NCBI RefSeq assembly: GCF_014201115.1
Contig: NZ_JACHDO010000001.1
Location: 4,092,001-4,156,000 of the forward strand
Source: Nocardiopsis metallicus
GTDB lineage: Bacteria > Actinomycetota > Actinomycetes > Streptosporangiales > Streptosporangiaceae
DNA length: 64,000 bases
Direction: 5' to 3'
Shown here: piece by piece, positions 15,472 through 23,629 of the stretch
Layout: every line of letters starts with the position of its first letter
Position numbering within the stretch: the stretch's first letter is position 1
The notes under the pieces: model-generated
What the model saw: only the letters and a program-made list of their open reading frames with translations
Database searches by the model: none
What the model was told of the DNA's origin: nothing
Position numbers and translations under genes: made by a program

Positions 15472-17139
15472 CTACTTCCAGGAGGCCTCGGCGAAGTTCT
15501 CCTGGGTCAGCGGGCTGACGTTGGGCGGGTTGACGTCCGCGGAGAACGCGATGGAGGGCGGGGAGCTGGAGATGGGCAGTCCGGGCAGGATGTCCATCAC
15601 CATCTCGTTGAGCTCCTGGTAACCGGCGACGCGCTCTTCCTCGTCGGGGTTGCCGCTCACCTCTGCCATCTTGTCGAAGAGCTCCTCGTCGTCCACGCCC
15701 CAGGCGCTGCTGGGTCCGGCGAACCAGGTGCCGATGAAGTTGTAGGCGTCGTTGTAGTCACCGGTCCAGCCGAGCAGGTAGAGCGGGCAGTTACCGCTGT
15801 CGGTCTGGTTGATGTACTCGGCCCACTCGTAGCTCGTGGCCTCGACGGTCACGCCGGCTTCCTGGAGGTCTTCAGTGATGACGTCGAAGATGTCCTTGGG
15901 GGCGGGCATGTACGGTCGGGTCACCTCGGTCGGGTAGCAGAACTCGATCTCGAGGTCCTCGTAACCCGCGTCGGCGAGCTTCTCCTGGGCGAGCTCGGGG
16001 TCGTACTCGAACTCGCGCACGTTGGGGGACCAGCCGTCGAGGGTGTCCGGGTGGAACTGCGTGGCGACCTCGCCGCCCTCGGGCAGGATGGTGTCCACGA
16101 TGCGCTGGCGGTTGACCGCGTGTGAGAGGGCCTCACGGACCTCCAGCTCGGCCAGTGCCTCGTGGTCCTGCTGGTAGGCCAGGTAGAGGACGTTGAACAC
16201 GTCGCGGGTGGGCACCTCGAAGCCCGCGTCCTGGAGCGGGCCGACGTCGGCGGGGGCGACCAGGTCGTACCCGTGGATGTCGTTGGCCTCCAGGGCCTGG
16301 CGGCGGGCGTTCTCGTCCGGGATGGCCCGGATGATCATCCTCTCGAAGCCCGCCGGGTCTCCCCAGTAGCCGTCGAAGCGGTTGAAGGTGATCTCGCTCT
16401 GGTCCTGGTTCCACTCCTCGACGGTGAACGGACCAGTGCCGGCGACCGTGCCGGGGACCTGGCTGTACTCGGGCAGGGTGGGGTTGCCCTCCTCACCGCC
16501 GATCTCCTGGCCTTCCATGGCCTCCAGGCTGCTGGGGCTCATGATGCCGAAGGCCGCGAGGCTGAAACCGCCCGGGTAGAGGGAGGAGTACTCGCTGACC
16601 TCGATGACGACGGTGAGCTCGTCCTCGGCGTCACAGGAGACGTAACGCGGCTCCGGCGGGGCGTGGTCCTCGTCGTTCTCCGCGAATCCGCCGAAGATCT
16701 TCTGCCAGTAATAGGAGTTGTTGGAGCTCTGGTAGGCGCCGGTCAGATTGAACCAGCGGTCGAAATTGGCGCAGACCGCTTCGGCGTTCAGTTCGTCGCC
16801 GTCGTGGAACTCCACGCCGTCGCGGAGACCGAAGGTCCAGACGGTACCGTCCTCGGACTGCTCCCAGGTCTCGGCCAGTCCTCCGACGATTTCGGAACCG
16901 CCGGATTCGTGCTCCAGAAGGGTTTCGAAAACCTGGCGACTGTAGCGGAAGGTCTCTCCGTCAGTCGCGAGGAAGGGGTCGAGCGATGCGATGTCACCGG
17001 CCGAGGCGAAGACGAACGGCTGCTCGTCGCCGCCGCCCGCGCCGCCTCGGTCGCTCTCCGCACAGGCTGTCGCCACCAGAGTGAGCGACGCCGCTACGGC
17101 CACGAGGCCGAGCGGCTTTCGGGAAGACTTCGTGAACAT
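15472..17139 (-). CDS. oppA: Oligopeptide/dipeptide ABC transporter substrate-binding lipoprotein OppA/DppA
   Basis: 555 residues. A type II signal peptide with lipobox VATAC (C26) anchors it outside the membrane. The SBP_bac_5 fold follows with typical stretches DIASLDPFLATDGETFRYSR, LAETWEQSEDGTVWTFGLRD, VAGTGPFTVEEWNQ and REALSHAVNRQRIV. Length fits family 5 (peptide/nickel) binding proteins. GAGGTGG precedes the ATG by about 4 nt. Ligand identity cannot be read from sequence. In contrast to the second Opp-like locus, no glycoside hydrolase is adjacent, so peptides are the default guess. Confidence 0.92.
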   Translation of the reverse strand: MFTKSSRKPLGLVAVAASLTLVATACAESDRGGAGGGDEQPFVFASAGDIASLDPFLATDGETFRYSRQVFETLLEHESGGSEIVGGLAETWEQSEDGTVWTFGLRDGVEFHDGDELNAEAVCANFDRWFNLTGAYQSSNNSYYWQKIFGGFAENDEDHAPPEPRYVSCDAEDELTVVIEVSEYSSLYPGGFSLAAFGIMSPSSLEAMEGQEIGGEEGNPTLPEYSQVPGTVAGTGPFTVEEWNQDQSEITFNRFDGYWGDPAGFERMIIRAIPDENARRQALEANDIHGYDLVAPADVGPLQDAGFEVPTRDVFNVLYLAYQQDHEALAELEVREALSHAVNRQRIVDTILPEGGEVATQFHPDTLDGWSPNVREFEYDPELAQEKLADAGYEDLEIEFCYPTEVTRPYMPAPKDIFDVITEDLQEAGVTVEATSYEWAEYINQTDSGNCPLYLLGWTGDYNDAYNFIGTWFAGPSSAWGVDDEELFDKMAEVSGNPDEEERVAGYQELNEMVMDILPGLPISSSPPSIAFSADVNPPNVSPLTQENFAEASWK

Positions 17140-17496
17140 GGTCCACCTCGGTGATGGGGGACGGGGGGTTTGAGGCCCTGAACGATGCTCGGACCCTAAA
17201 CCGGCCCGGGACCGCCTGGGAAGATAGACGGCTGGGTATTAATACAACCGTTTCAGATCTGTGCCGTGATCCATAGGCGTGCTTTTGGCCCGCATGTGTT
17301 TAACTGAGCACCACCTTCCCCTGAGCCACCCACGCCCCACTCCGGTGACATTGGGTATCCACGCGAACACAATTCCGCAACACGTCATCAGGTCATAGGA
17401 CGAATTAACATAAAAGCCATAATGTCCGCTTTCTGTTTCCCTCCGGAAAACCGGGCCGGGGCGCCGATCGGGTCCCGTTCGTCCTATGATCTGCGG
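17140..17496. promoter_or_regulatory. Divergent promoter region of oppA and the gene at 17497
   Basis: The 357-bp gap is clearly AT-richer than its surroundings. It contains the perfect palindrome GTATTAATAC (17236-17245), a possible operator or -10-containing element for oppA, about 100 bp before the oppA start. The other end carries the leaderless promoter of the gene at 17497. I see no coding frame in it. Confidence 0.5.
17485..17490 (+). promoter_or_regulatory. TATGAT -10 element of a leaderless gene
   Basis: TATGAT ends 6 nt before the ATG at 17497, so transcription should start at or next to the start codon. No Shine-Dalgarno is present. Confidence 0.6.
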
Positions 17497-17901
17497 ATGG
17501 ACACTCCCCTTGACGACGCGGACCTCACCGCGTTCCTCGAAGGCCAGGACAGCGCCTGGCTGGCCGAGCAGCTGATGCTCATCGCCGACGAGGACCCCAT
17601 CACCCGCATCCGACTGAGCGCCGCGGCCGGAGCGGAGAGCGCGGTGGAGGAGGCCCGAGGCGCCGTGCTGGCCCGGGTCACGGGCCACTCGCCGCAGGAG
17701 GCCGCCGAGGACCCCGACGACGGGGATCCGCTGCACCGTGCGCTCGACCTGCTGGACGACCTCCTCGACTACGGCTTCGAGGACGAGGTCGGCGACATCG
17801 CCGACGAGGCGCGCGAGGTCTACACGCTCCGCCACGGTGAGGACGACAGCGAGCACCTGGCCCGTCTGCACGTCCTGGCAGACGGCGAGGAGGAGGACTG
17901 A
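17497..17901 (+). CDS. Small acidic protein resembling the tail of SWIM-associated/DUF6880 proteins
   Basis: 134 residues, strongly acidic, predicted all-helical and cytosolic. The stretch FLEGQDSAWLAEQLMLIADE followed by ITRIRLSAAAGA, and later LDLLDDLLDYGFEDEVGDIA, resembles the helical-repeat region found after SWIM zinc fingers (DUF6880-like) in actinobacteria, but the SWIM domain itself is absent. It may be a stand-alone paralogue. The leaderless start is supported by TATGAT 6 nt before the ATG. A strong hairpin (17931-17972) ends the gene against the convergent membrane protein. Confidence 0.75.
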   Translation: MDTPLDDADLTAFLEGQDSAWLAEQLMLIADEDPITRIRLSAAAGAESAVEEARGAVLARVTGHSPQEAAEDPDDGDPLHRALDLLDDLLDYGFEDEVGDIADEAREVYTLRHGEDDSEHLARLHVLADGEEED

Positions 17902-17930
17902 CCGGCGCCCCTGGGGCCTGAGAGACGAAA

Positions 17931-17972
17931 GGGCCCGGTGGCGCCGAGGAGTTCCTCAGCGCCGCCGGGCCC
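17931..17972. terminator. Bidirectional hairpin terminator
   Basis: Arms of about 17 nt (GGGCCCGGTGGCGCCGA and the near-complement TCAGCGCCGCCGGGCCC) pair with two or three mismatches, between two convergent genes. It lacks a T-run, as is usual in high-GC actinobacteria. Confidence 0.7.
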
Positions 17973-17994
17973 TCGGCCGCCGGCCCCGTATGAC

Positions 17995-18489
17995 CTACAG
18001 TTCGCACCAGCGGCGCACGTTGGTGCTCCACAGCGCGATGTTGACGATGATGGCGAAGAACGACACGAGCAGCCCGACCAGCAGCATCTGCGTGTCCGCC
18101 AGTCTGGCCGACATGTGCAGCGCGGACACGGCCGCGCCCAGGGCGACCAGCGCCCCGAACTGGGCCGAGCGCCACAGCACGTGACCGGCGCGCCGCACCG
18201 GCAGCGCCAGCGCGGCCATCCCGAGAGCGGTCAGCCCGGACACGACCAGCAGGATCCACAGGTCGGTCACGACCGGACCGGGCGCGCCCGCCTCCAGCAT
18301 CGTCCAGGCCTGGTAGCCCAGCCCGACGTAGGCGACGGCGGTGACGAACATCAGTACACAGGTCTGCCGAACGTCCTGCGGGGGCCGCACGCCCGCTCGG
18401 CGCGCGGCGAGAAGGCTCTGCCGAGGGGGTGGGACCACACTGAAGGGCCGGGCGGCGGAGGACATAGGGGACGTTTGGGAGTCTTGCAT
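17995..18489 (-). CDS. Four-helix membrane protein of unknown function
   Basis: 164 residues. A basic cytosolic N-terminus (about 40 residues with QSLLAARRAGVRPP) is followed by four hydrophobic segments (about 44-64, 75-95, 108-126, 132-152), ending in NVRRWCEL. I see no catalytic motif and do not recognise a family. The ATG at 18489 gives the best fit with the start of hydrophobic coding. It is followed by gntK in the same direction upstream, but the 120-bp gap argues against tight coupling. Confidence 0.75.
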   Translation of the reverse strand: MQDSQTSPMSSAARPFSVVPPPRQSLLAARRAGVRPPQDVRQTCVLMFVTAVAYVGLGYQAWTMLEAGAPGPVVTDLWILLVVSGLTALGMAALALPVRRAGHVLWRSAQFGALVALGAAVSALHMSARLADTQMLLVGLLVSFFAIIVNIALWSTNVRRWCEL

Positions 18490-18610
18490 GACGAACAGGG
18501 TCGCGCGCCCGGGCGCACTACACAAGTGGAGCCCACATCCCCGCACACACGGTTGCCAAAGCATCACCGAAAGCCACGAATCAGGGCCGAGTGGCTCAGA
18601 CCCGGACCGC

Positions 18611-19126
18611 TCAGGTCTGGGCGGAGCGCAGCTGCCCGGACACGTACGCCAGCGCCTCGGCGTTGAGCGCGTCCAGGTCGCCGCGCACGTCGAACTCCAG
18701 CCCCGCCTCGTCCGGGTCGAGCCGCTGGAGGGTCTCCAACTGCGACCGCAGGAGCGCGGGCGGCATGAAGTGGTCCTCACGGGCGGCGATCCGCCCCCAG
18801 ATCACCTCCGAGGGCCCGTGCATGTGCAGGAAGTGCACGCCGGGAGCCCCGGAGCGCAGCACGTCCCGGTAGGTGCGCTTGAGCGCCGAGCAGGCCATCA
18901 CCGTCGACTCCCCCAGCGCCTCGTGGGCGCCGATCCAGTCGGCCAGTTCGCGCAGCCAGGGCCAGCGGTCCCCGTCGGTCAGCGGCACCCCGGCCGACAT
19001 CTTCGTGATGTTGGCCTCGGGATGGAAGGCGTCGGCCTCCGCGAAGGGGAGCTCCAACCGTTCGGCGACGCGCTCGGCGACACTGGTCTTACCGCTGCCA
19101 GATACGCCCATGAAGACAAAGTGCAT
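18611..19126 (-). CDS. gntK: Gluconokinase
   Basis: 171 residues, the usual size of GntK-type gluconokinases. The P-loop is GVSGSGKT (residues 7-14) at the very N-terminus. Family motifs are DAFHPEANITKMSAGVPLTD, DRWPWL and VMACSALKRTYRDVLR, then HFMPPALLRSQLETL. It phosphorylates D-gluconate to 6-phosphogluconate for the pentose phosphate pathway, using ATP in the cytoplasm. It is divergent from gntR, and a GntR-like operator lies in the 140-bp gap. Confidence 0.95.
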   Translation of the reverse strand: MHFVFMGVSGSGKTSVAERVAERLELPFAEADAFHPEANITKMSAGVPLTDGDRWPWLRELADWIGAHEALGESTVMACSALKRTYRDVLRSGAPGVHFLHMHGPSEVIWGRIAAREDHFMPPALLRSQLETLQRLDPDEAGLEFDVRGDLDALNAEALAYVSGQLRSAQT

Positions 19127-19170
19127 GGTCTCTCCGATATCTTGGCCCGTCGCCCGACCGCGACGCCGCC

Positions 19171-19196
19171 ACCAATAGTGGTATCAATCAATCGGG
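19171..19196. promoter_or_regulatory. Candidate GntR operator between gntK and gntR
   Basis: On the minus strand ATTGATACCACTATTGG resembles the Corynebacterium GntR1/GntR2 consensus (TATGATAGTACCAAT) and shares the GGTA/TACC core with the palindrome before gntP (21483-21497). Position between the divergent gntK and gntR starts supports an autoregulatory operator. Confidence 0.45.
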
Positions 19197-19266
19197 CTAG
19201 GCTTCAGCCTGACCCCGACCGGTTCCGGTCGTCATACGAGGAATCCTGGAAGCTGCGAGGGATGAG

Positions 19267-19980
19267 ATGGCCACCGAGCACCGAACGCTGCACAACCGGG
19301 TGCTGGCGGTACTCGGCCCGGCGATCGCCGCCGGGGACTACACCCCGGGCCACGCCTTCACGCTCCAGGGCCTGGAGCAGGACTTCGGCGTGTCCCGGAC
19401 GGTCGCCCGCGAGGCGGTGCGCGTCCTGGAGTCGATGCGGCTGGTCGTGAGCCGTCCCAGGACCGGGATCCGGGTCCGGCCCCAGCGGGACTGGAGCGTG
19501 TTCGACCCCCAGCTCATCCGCTGGCGCCTGGCCGGTTCGGGCCGGATGGACCAGCTGCGCTCCCTCAACGAGCTCCGCGCCGCCGTGGAGCCGGGCGCCG
19601 CCGCCCTGGCGGCCGAGCGCGGCCCCGCCGACGAGCGGGCCCAGCTGGTGGTGGTGGCCGAGCAGATGACCCTGACCGGCCAGGCCGGTGAGCTCACCAC
19701 CTTCATGGAGCTCGACATCACCTTCCACCGCCGCATCCTGGAGCTGTCGGGCAACGAGATGCTGTCCGGCCTGGCCGAGGTGGTCACCGAGGTCCTGGTC
19801 GGCCGCACCTCCTACGACCTGATGCCGCACAACCCCCGCCCGGAGGCGCTGCGCCTGCACACGGCGGTGGCGCAGGCCATCCGGGACGGTCTGCCCGACG
19901 TGGCGGAGGCGGCGATGCGGTCCATCGTCACCGAGGTCGCGGACGCGCTCCGCGAGGACGGTACGGAGCCCGTCTGCTGA
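19267..19980 (+). CDS. GntR/FadR-family regulator of gluconate genes
   Basis: 237 residues. The N-terminal winged helix (about 8-75) reads GHAFTLQGLEQDFGVSRTVAREAVRVLES. The C-terminal FCD domain follows (LRAAVEPGAAALAAERG, then ELDITFHRRILELSGNEM) with the His/Asp residues that in FCD proteins bind a metal and a sugar-acid effector. It is divergent from gntK and convergent with gntP, so it most likely represses gluconate uptake and phosphorylation until gluconate or 6-phosphogluconate is present. Confidence 0.88.
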   Translation: MATEHRTLHNRVLAVLGPAIAAGDYTPGHAFTLQGLEQDFGVSRTVAREAVRVLESMRLVVSRPRTGIRVRPQRDWSVFDPQLIRWRLAGSGRMDQLRSLNELRAAVEPGAAALAAERGPADERAQLVVVAEQMTLTGQAGELTTFMELDITFHRRILELSGNEMLSGLAEVVTEVLVGRTSYDLMPHNPRPEALRLHTAVAQAIRDGLPDVAEAAMRSIVTEVADALREDGTEPVC

Positions 19981-19981
19981 C

Positions 19982-20013
19982 TCGGCCGGCGGCCCGCCCA
20001 CCGGCCCGGCCGA
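19982..20013. terminator. Possible bidirectional hairpin between gntR and gntP
   Basis: TCGGCCG (19982-19988) pairs with CGGCCGA (20007-20013) between two convergent stops. The stem is short (7 bp), GC-only and without a T-run. Confidence 0.4.
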
Positions 20014-20022
20014 ACGCGTGCC

Positions 20023-21399
20023 CTACAGGACCAGGTAGAGGCCGAAGGCGAGCCCGAAGCCGATGAAGCCGATGAGGGTCTCCATGACCGTCCAGGTCTT
20101 CAGCGTGGTCTTGACGTCCATCCCCAGGAAACGGCCGACCAGCCAGAACCCGGAGTCGTTGACGTGCGAGAGCGCGGTGGCGCCGGAGGCGATCGCGATC
20201 ACGATCAGCGCCAGGTCGATGGAGCTGAGCCCGGATGTGGCCTGTACCGCCGGGGCGATCAGACCCGCCGCCGTGGTGATGGCGACCGTGGCCGACCCCT
20301 GGGCGACGCGCAGGGCCAGCGCGATGATGAACGCCGCGACGATGACCGGCATACCCGTGGACTCCAGGCTCCCGGCGAGGGCCTGGCCGATGCCGCTGGC
20401 CCGCAGGACGCCGCCGAACATACCGCCCGCGCCGGTGATCAGGATGATGCCGCAGACGGGGCCGAGCGCGCCGCCGACGATCTCCTCGACCCGCTGGCGG
20501 GTGAAGCGGCCGTTGCTGAGCACCACCATCGCGTAGAGCACGGTGATGAGCAGCGCGATGGGGGTGGCGCCGACGAGCTGGAGGGACTGGACCCAGACCA
20601 GGTCCTCGGAAACGGTTCCGGTCGCGGTGAGGGTACCGGTTCCGGTGTTGGCGAAGATGAGCAGCATCGGCAGGAGCAGGATGCTGAGCACGGTGAGCAG
20701 GTGCGGCGGGTTCTCGTGCTTGACGTCGCCGTTGCCCATGATGTCGTCGGGGACGGGGAGCTCGAAGCGCTTGCCCGCCCACAGGCCGTAGAGGTAACTG
20801 GCCAGGTACCAGGTGGGGATGGCCAGGACGGCGCCGACCAGCAGGGTCAGCCCCATGTCCGCGCCGATCTCCACGGCGGCGGTGACCGGCCCGGGGTGCG
20901 GCGGCACGAAGGCGTGCATGACCGCGAAGGCGCCGGCGGTCGGCAGCGCGTACGTGAGCACGGAACCGCCCACGCGGCGGGCGACGCTGAAGACGATCGG
21001 CAGCATCACGACGAGGCCGACATCGAAGAAGATCGGGAAGCCGAAGAGCAGTGAGGCCACGCCGAGGGCGAGCGGGGCGCGCTTCTCACCGAACAGCTTG
21101 ATCAGCGCACCGGCCAGGACGGCGGCACCGCCGGTGACCTCCAGCATGCGGCCGATCATCACGCCCAGGCCCACCAGCAGGGCGACGTTGGCGAGGGTGC
21201 CGCCGAAGCCGTCCAGCAGGGTGGGCACGACCCCGTCCACCGGAATCCCGGCGGCCAGCGCGGTGAGCACGCTGACCAGGACCAGTGCGATGAACGCGTG
21301 CAACTTGAAGCGGATGATCAGGAACAGCAGGAGCGCGATGGCACCCGCCGCGATCCCGAGGAGGGGACCCGTGCCGTAGACGGGTTCGAAGTTCTCCAC
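20023..21399 (-). CDS. gntP: Gluconate permease, GntP family
   Basis: 458 residues, the standard GntP/GntT length, with about 12-14 membrane helices. Family stretches: FGFPIFFDVGLVVMLPIVFS, HAFVPPHPGPVTAA, ITGAGGMFGGVLRASGIG, ATVAITTAAGLIAP, and the near-C-terminal VNDSGFWLVGRFLGMDVKTT. The GTG at 21399 was chosen for GGAAGG 7 nt upstream; earlier in-frame codons give a non-membrane extension. It imports gluconate by proton symport. A perfect inverted repeat 84-98 bp before the start (21483-21497) is the likely GntR operator. Confidence 0.93.
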   Translation of the reverse strand: MENFEPVYGTGPLLGIAAGAIALLLFLIIRFKLHAFIALVLVSVLTALAAGIPVDGVVPTLLDGFGGTLANVALLVGLGVMIGRMLEVTGGAAVLAGALIKLFGEKRAPLALGVASLLFGFPIFFDVGLVVMLPIVFSVARRVGGSVLTYALPTAGAFAVMHAFVPPHPGPVTAAVEIGADMGLTLLVGAVLAIPTWYLASYLYGLWAGKRFELPVPDDIMGNGDVKHENPPHLLTVLSILLLPMLLIFANTGTGTLTATGTVSEDLVWVQSLQLVGATPIALLITVLYAMVVLSNGRFTRQRVEEIVGGALGPVCGIILITGAGGMFGGVLRASGIGQALAGSLESTGMPVIVAAFIIALALRVAQGSATVAITTAAGLIAPAVQATSGLSSIDLALIVIAIASGATALSHVNDSGFWLVGRFLGMDVKTTLKTWTVMETLIGFIGFGLAFGLYLVL

Positions 21400-21482
21400 G
21401 ACGGAGCCTTCCAGTGGACGGGACAGTGGTGCTTGGCCGTGGCTGAACACGCCCTTGACCTGCTCTTGAGCCAAGCTGAGTG

Positions 21483-21497
21483 AATGGTAATACCATT
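21483..21497. promoter_or_regulatory. GntR-family operator before gntP
   Basis: AATGGTAATACCATT is a perfect inverted repeat with 7-bp arms. Its core TGGTAATACCA fits the FadR-subfamily consensus TNGTNNNACNA. It lies in the 342-bp gap between gntP and the divergent DJ-1-like gene; the rest of that gap shows no gene. Confidence 0.65.
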
Positions 21498-21741
21498 TGT
21501 GAGCCCGTGTGAACACGAGGTTTCGATTTTGTGAGGGAGACCCAGGTCACAGGCCTGAAATCCGTCGGGGGCACCCCCGACCGCCACCCTCCGGGCAGCC
21601 ATCCGGGCAGGACGCCACCTGGACGGACAGGCCGGTATTTTCACGGCACTCATGAATAAAACCGGAGGCTGATGGGGCCGCTGCGCAGAAGCCGGTGGCC
21701 GAAAATTGACACTCCGACCGCCCAGACACCAACCTCATGCC

Positions 21742-22374
21742 ATGAGTGCTGAGCCCGCCCCCTCCCTGCATCTCGCCGTGTACGACCGGATGGCCGACTG
21801 GCAGTACGGGCATGCGATCGCGCAGGTGAGATCGGGGCTCGGGCCGCACGGGGCGGGGAGCCTCGGGGTCGTCACCGTGGGGCTGACCGGTGCGCCGGTG
21901 ACCACGATGGGCGGGGTGACGGTCCTGCCCGACCTCACGCTGCCCCAGCTCAAGCCCTCGGCCAGTGCGATGCTCGTCCTGCCCGGCTCCCCCGACTGGG
22001 ACTCGGCGCCCGAAACGATGGCGCCGCTGGCCTCGGCTGCGGGCATCTTCCTCGACGCCGGGGTGCCGGTGGCCGCGATCTGCGGGGCCACCGCCGGGCT
22101 GGCCAGGGAGGGGCTGCTCGACCACCGGGACCACACCAGCTCCGCGCCGGACTACCTCCTGGGCACCGGGTACGCGGGCGGGCACAGGTATCGGTCCGAG
22201 CTGGCGGTCGCCGACGACGACCTCATCACGGCCGGGGCCACCGCGCCGGTCGAGTTCGCCCGGGAGATCCTGGCCAAGCTCGACGTCCTCAGCCCGCGCG
22301 CCCTACAGGCCTGGTACCGGCTGCACGCCCTGCACGACGAGGACGCCTACCTGATCCTCATGGAGGAGACCTGA
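21742..22374 (+). CDS. DJ-1/PfpI-family protein
   Basis: 210 residues. The nucleophile-elbow cysteine of the class I glutamine amidotransferase-like fold is in VAAICGATAGLAREGLL, preceded by MLVLPGSPDWDS. Length and pattern suit YoaZ-like members of the DJ-1/PfpI superfamily, which act as glyoxalases, chaperones or unknown hydrolases; the function here is open. The ATG at 21742 begins shortly before the first beta-strand (LHLAVYDRMADWQ). No partner gene is obvious; threonine aldolase follows 91 bp downstream on the same strand. Confidence 0.82.
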   Translation: MSAEPAPSLHLAVYDRMADWQYGHAIAQVRSGLGPHGAGSLGVVTVGLTGAPVTTMGGVTVLPDLTLPQLKPSASAMLVLPGSPDWDSAPETMAPLASAAGIFLDAGVPVAAICGATAGLAREGLLDHRDHTSSAPDYLLGTGYAGGHRYRSELAVADDDLITAGATAPVEFAREILAKLDVLSPRALQAWYRLHALHDEDAYLILMEET

Positions 22375-22465
22375 GGGGAGGGCCGGGAAAGGAGACACCT
22401 GCCCCGAGGCGGCCCGAGCCCCGCCGAGTATCGTCGTGGCAGCGTCCCCAACCTACGGAGAAACC

Positions 22466-23470
22466 TTGATCGACCTGCGCTCGGACACCCTCACCCGTCC
22501 CACGCCCGACATGCGCCGGGCCATGGCCGAGGCAGAGGTCGGCGACGACGTGTTCGGCGAGGACCCGACCGTGCGGGCGCTGGAGGAGGAGACCGCGGCC
22601 CTGCTCGGGCGCGAGGCCGCGCTCTACGTCCCCTCCGGGCACATGGCCAACCAACTCGGGCTGTACGTGTCCACGCGCAGCGGCGAGGAGGTGTGGGCGC
22701 ACGAGAACCACCACCTCATCGGTGACGAGCAGGGCGCCGCGGTGGTGCTCTCCCGGGTGCTGCCGCGGCTGTACCCGGGCGACCCCTTCCCCTCGCAGGA
22801 GCTTCTGGACACCTGGATCTCTGGGCTCGGCGACGTCCACCGCGCCGACCCGGCCCTGTTGTGGCTGGAGAACACCTTCAGCGGCCGAGTGGTCCCGCTG
22901 ACCGAGCAGCGGCGGGTGACGGACTTCGCGCACTCGCACGGGCTGAAGGCGCACCTGGACGGCGCCCGGCTGTGGAACGCCGCCGCCCACCTGGAGGTCT
23001 CCCCCGCCGCGGTGGCCGCGGGCTTCGACACGGTGTCGGTCTGCTTCTCCAAGGGCCTGGGCGCGCCGGTGGGTTCGGCGCTGGCCGGTGACACCGACAC
23101 GATCCGGCGGGCCCGGCGCGGCCGCAAGCTGCTGGGCGCGGGCATGCGCCAGGCGGGGATCATCGCGGCGGGCGCCCTACACGCGCTGCGCCACCACCGG
23201 GAGCGGATCGTGGAGGACCACGAGCGCGCGGCCCGGCTGGCCGGACTGCTGGCGGACCTGCCCGGGCTGTCCGTGCGGGCGCGGACCAACATGGTGCTGA
23301 TCCGGACCCCTGAGGGGCGGGCCGCGGAGTACCTGGAGGCCTTCGCCGCCCAGGGCGTGCGGGCACTCGGCGGCGGTTCCCGGGTCCGGTTGGTACTGCG
23401 CCTGGAGATCACCGACAGCGACGTCGAGGACGCCGCGAAGGCGATCACCCGGGCCGCGGCCGAACTCTGA
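22466..23470 (+). CDS. Low-specificity L-threonine aldolase
   Basis: 334 residues from TTG 22466. ACGGAGAAACC gives a Shine-Dalgarno at correct spacing, and the protein then begins LIDLRSDTLTRPT, the classic family N-terminus. A GTG at 22436 lies at or before the predicted transcription start (TATCGT -10 at 22429-22434), so it is unlikely. The PLP lysine is K196 (VCFSKGLGAPVGS); PLP-contacting stretches are HLDGARLWNAAAHL and GRVVPLTEQ. It cleaves threonine or allo-threonine to glycine and acetaldehyde in the cytoplasm. It also resembles other beta-eliminating lyases, but the pattern is typical of LtaE/GLY1. Confidence 0.92.
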   Translation: MIDLRSDTLTRPTPDMRRAMAEAEVGDDVFGEDPTVRALEEETAALLGREAALYVPSGHMANQLGLYVSTRSGEEVWAHENHHLIGDEQGAAVVLSRVLPRLYPGDPFPSQELLDTWISGLGDVHRADPALLWLENTFSGRVVPLTEQRRVTDFAHSHGLKAHLDGARLWNAAAHLEVSPAAVAAGFDTVSVCFSKGLGAPVGSALAGDTDTIRRARRGRKLLGAGMRQAGIIAAGALHALRHHRERIVEDHERAARLAGLLADLPGLSVRARTNMVLIRTPEGRAAEYLEAFAAQGVRALGGGSRVRLVLRLEITDSDVEDAAKAITRAAAEL

Positions 23471-23592
23471 TCCGCCCATGGCCTCGCCCGACCGCAGGTC
23501 AGCACGGGTGCCCGTCGGTACACTTGGCCGATCTCGCGCAACGAAGGGGCACCGGCAGGTGTTGCGCATCACATCGCGTAGTAGCATCTGGC

Positions 23593-23609
23593 GTATGACA
23601 TTGTCGTAC
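23593..23609. promoter_or_regulatory. IclR/GylR operator, gylR promoter
   Basis: GTATGACATTGTCGTAC is an inverted repeat (7 of 8 arm positions) 20-36 bp before the regulator start. Versions of it recur before glpK and glpD, so this is probably the autoregulatory site. Confidence 0.7.
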
Positions 23610-23629
23610 TAGAGAGTGGTAGCACCGCA

